From: Kiritimatiellia bacterium
Lineage (GTDB): Bacteria; Verrucomicrobiota; Kiritimatiellia; UBA8416; JAIOPI01
NCBI GenBank assembly: GCA_028822745.1
Contig: JAPKCZ010000037.1
Coordinates: 1 to 10,358, forward strand
Direction of reading: 5' to 3'
DNA: 10,358 nt
Below, one piece after another: positions 6,662 to 10,358 of this stretch. Made by a program: the position numbers and the translations under genes. Position 1 is the first letter of the stretch; each line of letters opens with the position of its first letter. The notes under the pieces were generated by a model. The model was not told the origin of the DNA. It did no database searches and saw nothing but the letters and a program-made list of their open reading frames with translations.

Positions 6662-7481
6662 GCCGAACCCTCAGCAGTCCAGTATCCCGGAATCATCCGA
6701 CCCGGTAGAACGTCTGCGGGCCATTGTTGCTATTCTACGTAGCGACAATGGCTGCCCGTGGGATCGCGAACAAACGCTGGATTCGCTGAAGCCTTATCTC
6801 ATCGAAGAAGCGTACGAGCTTCTTGATGCGGTCGACTCCGGTGACGCAAAATTACACCGTGAAGAACTCGGTGATGTCCTTCTTCAGGTCGTTCTGCACG
6901 CGCAGATACGAAGTGAGGCCGGCGATTTTGATTTTGGCGATGTCGCCCATACCTTGTCCGAAAAGCTGATCCGTAGGCACCCGCATGTTTTTGGAGATGC
7001 CGTGGCCGATGATTCCGATGCTGTGGTGCAGCGCTGGGAGGCCATCAAGCAGCAGGAGCGCGCGGGTAGCGCTGATGACTCCGTCTTAAGTGGTGTGCCG
7101 CGCAGTTTGCCCGCTCTACAACGTGCGCAACGCATGCAATCCCGCGCCGCTCGTGTGGGCTTCGATTGGGAATGCCGCGATGGCGTTGTTGCGAAGCTTG
7201 ATGAAGAGATCGCCGAATTTAAGCAAGCACTCGAACAAAACGATCTCGAACACGCCTCCGAAGAGATGGGCGATTTTATTTTTTCGCTCGTCAATTTATG
7301 CCGACACCTCAAGGTGGACGCCGAGGACGCGCTGGATAGGGCCAACACAAAATTCAATCGGCGCTTCGTCTACATTGAACAGGCCTTGCGTCAAGAAGGG
7401 CGCTCCTGCCAAGACGCAACGCTGGCTGAAATGGATCGTCTCTGGGACGAGGCCAAGCAATCCGAGTCATCAAGCGACTGA
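6654..7481 (+). CDS. mazG: Nucleoside triphosphate pyrophosphohydrolase MazG
   Basis: This 275-residue cytoplasmic enzyme hydrolyses (d)NTPs to NMP and pyrophosphate, a house-cleaning role against non-canonical nucleotides; in E. coli it also affects ppGpp levels. The first MazG domain starts with VERLRAIVAILRSDNGCPWDREQTLDSL and carries the Mg-binding pattern EExxE (E51, E52, E55) and ExxD (E71, D74) in EEAYELLDAV and EELGDVLLQVV. RRHPHVFGD, typical of full-length MazG, follows near 100. The second domain repeats the pattern with DEEIAEF and EEMGDFIFSLVNL near 190-220. Length is close to E. coli MazG (263). ATG 6654 overlaps the end of the HAD-like gene by 8 nt and has no strong Shine-Dalgarno, so translational coupling to the upstream gene is likely. 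No key residue is missing. It ends shortly before a convergent gene. Confidence 0.96.
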   Translation: MTKPNPQQSSIPESSDPVERLRAIVAILRSDNGCPWDREQTLDSLKPYLIEEAYELLDAVDSGDAKLHREELGDVLLQVVLHAQIRSEAGDFDFGDVAHTLSEKLIRRHPHVFGDAVADDSDAVVQRWEAIKQQERAGSADDSVLSGVPRSLPALQRAQRMQSRAARVGFDWECRDGVVAKLDEEIAEFKQALEQNDLEHASEEMGDFIFSLVNLCRHLKVDAEDALDRANTKFNRRFVYIEQALRQEGRSCQDATLAEMDRLWDEAKQSESSSD

Positions 7482-7486
7482 GTGAC

Positions 7487-7526
7487 GAGCTCATGGGGCA
7501 TCGACCCCGCAACGGCTCTTATTTTT
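7487..7526 (+). terminator. Possible terminator after mazG
   Basis: In the 47-nt gap between the convergent genes, GGGG (7495-7498) pairs with CCCC (7505-7508) around a 6-nt loop. Outside it GAGC (7487-7490) can pair with GCTC (7515-7518), followed by TTATTTTT. The stem is interrupted, so this is a candidate only. Confidence 0.4.
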
Positions 7527-7528
7527 AG

Positions 7529-10357
7529 TTACTTTGCGCGGCTGGCACGCACCATTTTGGGTGGTAACTTGATCTGTTTTGGGGGAATGGCCATGGGTGC
7601 AGGGCGCTGTTCAAGTTCCTTGATCCGCGATTCGGCATCGCGTAGTGCGGTCGTAAGCTTATCGTTTTCGGATTTCAACTGTTCACGCGCTTCGATGACA
7701 CGTCCGAGTTCAGGATGGGCGACGTCGCTGACGGTGAAGCTTGATTGTGTGGGTTTGTAGACCGCTTGGCTCGTCGGGGCAACATCCCCGTCCCGAATAA
7801 GCTGTTGTACCGTCTGCACGTTTATGGGTCCAAATGGGCTTCCATCGGCCAATTCGACGAGCCAGTCCATGTGAAGTTCATCAACCGCACTGGCCGCCTG
7901 CCACGTTTTTCCGTCCGAGGATAGCTGATGATCCGGACCAATGCGTGAGTCGGCGGCCCATGCGCGTAGGGTGGCTGTGTCGACAGGGCCGAATTCCCTG
8001 TCGTCGTCGAGCTTGAGGAACCACTGTGCCGGCGCTGCCGGTGGCGGCGTGTCGGATTCCGGCACGGCCGCTTTCAGGTCGTCGTTCGACTTGCGCAGTT
8101 CCGCATTGGCTTGCTTCAGGGATTCCAGTGATTTGTCCGCGGTTGCTTGGCGGGCGTCTTGCTCGGCCCGGTCCGTCGTCATCGCGTCTATGCGCTTTGA
8201 CATTTCCACAATACGAGTTTCTGACTCGGTATGGCGTGCGTGAGCCTCCTGTGCGGGCTTGGAGAGCTCGCTTGCCAGTTGCTTCACGGTGGCCTCATGC
8301 TCGGTCCGTAAAATATGCTCACCAAGGCTGAGGTCGTACGCTGCCTTCTGCTTGTTCAATTCTTGCCGAGCGCCCTCAAGTAACTGGGTTGACTGCTCTG
8401 CCTCTTCCGACATTTCGGAAATCTGAAGACGCAAGCGCTCAATCATCGCATCCCTGCGCACCACATCGCGTTTAACCTCTTTTTGCGACTGCTCCATCTC
8501 GCTTTGCAGGCGCTTAACATCGCTACGCTGTTCCTGTACCTCATGTTGCAGGCCAAGGTTCGCCGCGTTTTCGTTCTGTAGCTTGCACACGTGTTCCGCT
8601 GTGAGGGCGTGCTCTTCAAGCAACGCAACAACGTGCGCTTTGAGGCGTTCGGTTTCTTTGGCAACGTGCTGCATGCCGTGTTGTACCAGGTCCACATCAA
8701 GCGCAGGCGTCTGGGTCAGCGTGAACACGCGTTCCAAAACCGTTTTGTAGTCCTCCGCGAGGCGTGTTAGCGCCGCGTCGGCTTCGGTTAAATGCGTATG
8801 GGTGCGCGTGCTGGATTTATCGGCGGATTCGCGCTCCTGTGTCGAATTTTCGATTTCGGATTGGAGCTGCGCTTCAAGGTCGGCAATACGTTGATGTGCG
8901 TCGCCAAGCGCTTGGTCGGTCTCCTCGCTTGCCCGCTTCGCGTGACTGCCTTGTTGGGTGATGGTTTCGCGAAGGGTGTGCAGTTCCTTTAGCACGGACT
9001 CTAGGTCGGCGAACTCCGACGTCGAAAATAGCGTATGTTCTTCGATATGGGTACGCAGGGTCGCGACCGTTTTTTCGGCCTGCGCCAAACGGTCTGCCAT
9101 GGCGTCGCGCATGCTCCCGTGCGCCCGTTTCGTGTCGTCGAAATCACGTTTTAAGACATGCTGCGCTGCAAGAAGCGTTTCAAACGTTAATGATGCGTCG
9201 TTTGCATTGGCATTGGCATTTGCGGCTTGGCGATACTGTGCTTCGATGTCTGAGACGACACTTGCTAGCTCTTGTTCGCGCTGTTTCTGCGTCGCGAGCG
9301 ACTTTTCAAGCTGTTGAACCTGATTTTGAAGCTCTCGACGCGAGGCCTCGGTCTTGTGGATACGCGCGTCAAGGTCCGTTGCGTGTTGTGAGCGATCTTG
9401 CCAGCCTTCGCTGTGTGTCGCTTCCAGCGCTTCCAATTCCTGTCGTAGGGTTTGCAGTGCATGCTGTGACGCCGATTGACTGCCGCGTGTACGTGCGAGT
9501 TCTTTTTCTAAAGCGGCGCGGGCGCGTTCCGCCTCTTTCAGACGTCTGTTTGCCTCGTCCTGTTGGTTGCGTGTTTCCTGTTCGGTCTTTTTCCAATGCG
9601 CAGTGGCCGTGTCGGAGGCGTGCTGAAGTTGCTCGATCTGATCCGTCAGTGTTTCAATTTTCGTGTCGCGATCAGCGCAGTCATTTTTGTGACGCTTACG
9701 TTCCAGTTCAAATTCCGCCGACAGGGCTTTGCGCAGTTTGTGCGTTTCATCAACAGCCGCCTGACGATTGGCCTCGGATGCGTCCAGATTCTTCTGTAGT
9801 CGGGTCTGTTGCCTTTGCTGGTCTCGCAGGGCATGCTCTAGATTTTCAACGCGTTTGATCTGCGCATCACCAGACGTGGATACATCATGAATGCGTGAGT
9901 CTAGCGAAGTGGTTGTCTCGCGCAGCTTGTTCTGGGAAGAATCCTGATCCTGTTTGAGCTCGGCGAGGGTGGATCTCAGGTCGTCGAGCTCAGCAAGTGA
10001 ACGTGTCGCGGCGTTGCGTGCCTCCTTGAGCTCCACGTGAAGGGCGCCGCGCGCCTTCTCTGACTGTTGTAACTGCTGGCGGTTGCGGTTCTTGGCTCCT
10101 TCAAGCAGTTTTCGCGTTTCTTCGAGTTTTGAGGCGGACTTTGCAGCCGATTTGACCAGCGACCCGTTTTCTTGACGGCTCTGCTGTGACGCTGTCTCGA
10201 GTTGCGTCAGTTTTGCGCGAGCCAGCGCGAGTTCGCCTAGTGCGTCATCGCGCGCGTTTTCGGCGGCCTCAATGTCTTCCGTCAGGCCCGTGCGTGTCGT
10301 TTCAAGCTCTGCGCGGCGAGCGGCGGTGGCTTTGCGTTCTCGGAGGACTTCGGTTTC
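7529..10357 (-). CDS. Very long coiled-coil protein with two C-terminal GYF_2 (DUF4339) domains (5' end outside window)
   Basis: The minus strand is open from the right edge to TAA at 7529-7531, 942 residues, so the N-terminus is missing. An internal GTG at 10036 is not needed as a start: the frame upstream to 10357 is open and has the same composition. About the first 765 visible residues are Ala/Glu/Gln/Arg/Lys/Leu-rich heptad-like sequence with no Pro-rich break or membrane segment, for example ATRSLAELDDLRSTLAELKQ, i.e. a long parallel coiled coil. Then a Pro/Ala linker (DTPPPAAPA) leads to two GYF_2-like repeats: W779 FLKLDDDREFGPVDTATLRAWA and W832 LVELADGSPFGPINVQTVQQL. A short coiled coil and a basic tail (PPKQIKLPPKMVRASRAK) end the protein. 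GYF_2 domains are common in PVC bacteria and are thought to bind proteins; no enzyme domain is visible. A structural or scaffolding role is an inference. SMC-like ATPase motifs are not seen but the N-terminus is unavailable. Confidence 0.88.
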   Translation of the reverse strand, partial: ETEVLRERKATAARRAELETTRTGLTEDIEAAENARDDALGELALARAKLTQLETASQQSRQENGSLVKSAAKSASKLEETRKLLEGAKNRNRQQLQQSEKARGALHVELKEARNAATRSLAELDDLRSTLAELKQDQDSSQNKLRETTTSLDSRIHDVSTSGDAQIKRVENLEHALRDQQRQQTRLQKNLDASEANRQAAVDETHKLRKALSAEFELERKRHKNDCADRDTKIETLTDQIEQLQHASDTATAHWKKTEQETRNQQDEANRRLKEAERARAALEKELARTRGSQSASQHALQTLRQELEALEATHSEGWQDRSQHATDLDARIHKTEASRRELQNQVQQLEKSLATQKQREQELASVVSDIEAQYRQAANANANANDASLTFETLLAAQHVLKRDFDDTKRAHGSMRDAMADRLAQAEKTVATLRTHIEEHTLFSTSEFADLESVLKELHTLRETITQQGSHAKRASEETDQALGDAHQRIADLEAQLQSEIENSTQERESADKSSTRTHTHLTEADAALTRLAEDYKTVLERVFTLTQTPALDVDLVQHGMQHVAKETERLKAHVVALLEEHALTAEHVCKLQNENAANLGLQHEVQEQRSDVKRLQSEMEQSQKEVKRDVVRRDAMIERLRLQISEMSEEAEQSTQLLEGARQELNKQKAAYDLSLGEHILRTEHEATVKQLASELSKPAQEAHARHTESETRIVEMSKRIDAMTTDRAEQDARQATADKSLESLKQANAELRKSNDDLKAAVPESDTPPPAAPAQWFLKLDDDREFGPVDTATLRAWAADSRIGPDHQLSSDGKTWQAASAVDELHMDWLVELADGSPFGPINVQTVQQLIRDGDVAPTSQAVYKPTQSSFTVSDVAHPELGRVIEAREQLKSENDKLTTALRDAESRIKELEQRPAPMAIPPKQIKLPPKMVRASRAK
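9201..9224. repeat. Short hexanucleotide tandem repeat inside the coiled-coil gene
   Basis: Four successive hexamers read TTTGCA, TTGGCA, TTGGCA, TTTGCG. On the minus strand they encode alternating Ala and Asn (ANANANA). The repeat is in frame (6-bp unit), so unit gain or loss would lengthen or shorten the protein without shifting frame. Confidence 0.6.
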
Positions 10358-10358
10358 T

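Noticed and set aside
6884..7357. A 157-residue minus-strand open frame
   Set aside because: It is antisense to mazG, whose catalytic motifs are intact over the same bases; the Ser/Ala/Cys-rich product is a shadow.
9190..9858. A 222-residue plus-strand open frame
   Set aside because: It is antisense to the continuous coiled-coil gene, with Cys/Arg/Val-rich composition that is expected from reading that strand backwards.

Overview
The window looks like a chromosomal segment of a PVC-superphylum bacterium, most likely from the Verrucomicrobiota/Kiritimatiellota/Lentisphaerota side or a planctomycete-like relative. The reasons are a PSD1-type cytochrome/LamG protein (PSCyt1 + DUF1549 + DUF1553), a secreted sulfatase and a protein with tandem GYF_2 (DUF4339) domains, all families typical of that group. 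The assignment is inference from gene content. No rRNA or phylogenetic marker is present. I see no mobile element, CRISPR array, tRNA or rRNA.

Left part (1-4634). A long minus-strand gene runs off the left edge and encodes a secreted PSD1-family multidomain protein with two CxxCH sites. Divergent from it, on the plus strand, are a small predicted outer-membrane beta-barrel protein and, 41 nt further on, a secreted sulfatase with an unusual active-site signature (C-R-P-S-L in place of C-x-P-x-R). PSD1 proteins and sulfatases often sit together in PVC genomes in loci thought to serve breakdown of sulfated polysaccharides. The barrel may be co-transcribed with the sulfatase.

Middle part (4635-5963). 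Two minus-strand genes follow: a DUF4177-like 80-residue protein and, upstream of it, undecaprenyl-diphosphatase (uppP/bacA), a housekeeping membrane enzyme of cell-wall lipid carrier recycling. The 188-nt gap to the right of uppP holds a good sigma70-like promoter facing right, with an imperfect inverted repeat over its -10 box.

Right part (5964-10358). This promoter drives a two-gene plus-strand operon: a HAD-superfamily-like gene overlapping mazG (nucleoside triphosphate pyrophosphohydrolase) by 8 nt. The HAD-like gene has an excellent Shine-Dalgarno and start in one frame and its conserved domain in another, so it carries an apparent one-base frameshift at a T4 run. Its catalytic Asp motifs also look degenerate. 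Convergent with mazG, separated by a short gap with a possible terminator, is a very long coiled-coil protein ending in two GYF_2 domains; it runs off the right edge, so its N-terminus is missing.

Most of the window is ordinary chromosomal coding sequence. The points most worth a second look are the frameshifted, catalytically degenerate HAD homologue joined to mazG, the variant sulfatase active site and the coiled-coil/GYF_2 protein. I do not see convincing evidence of a new multi-gene system.
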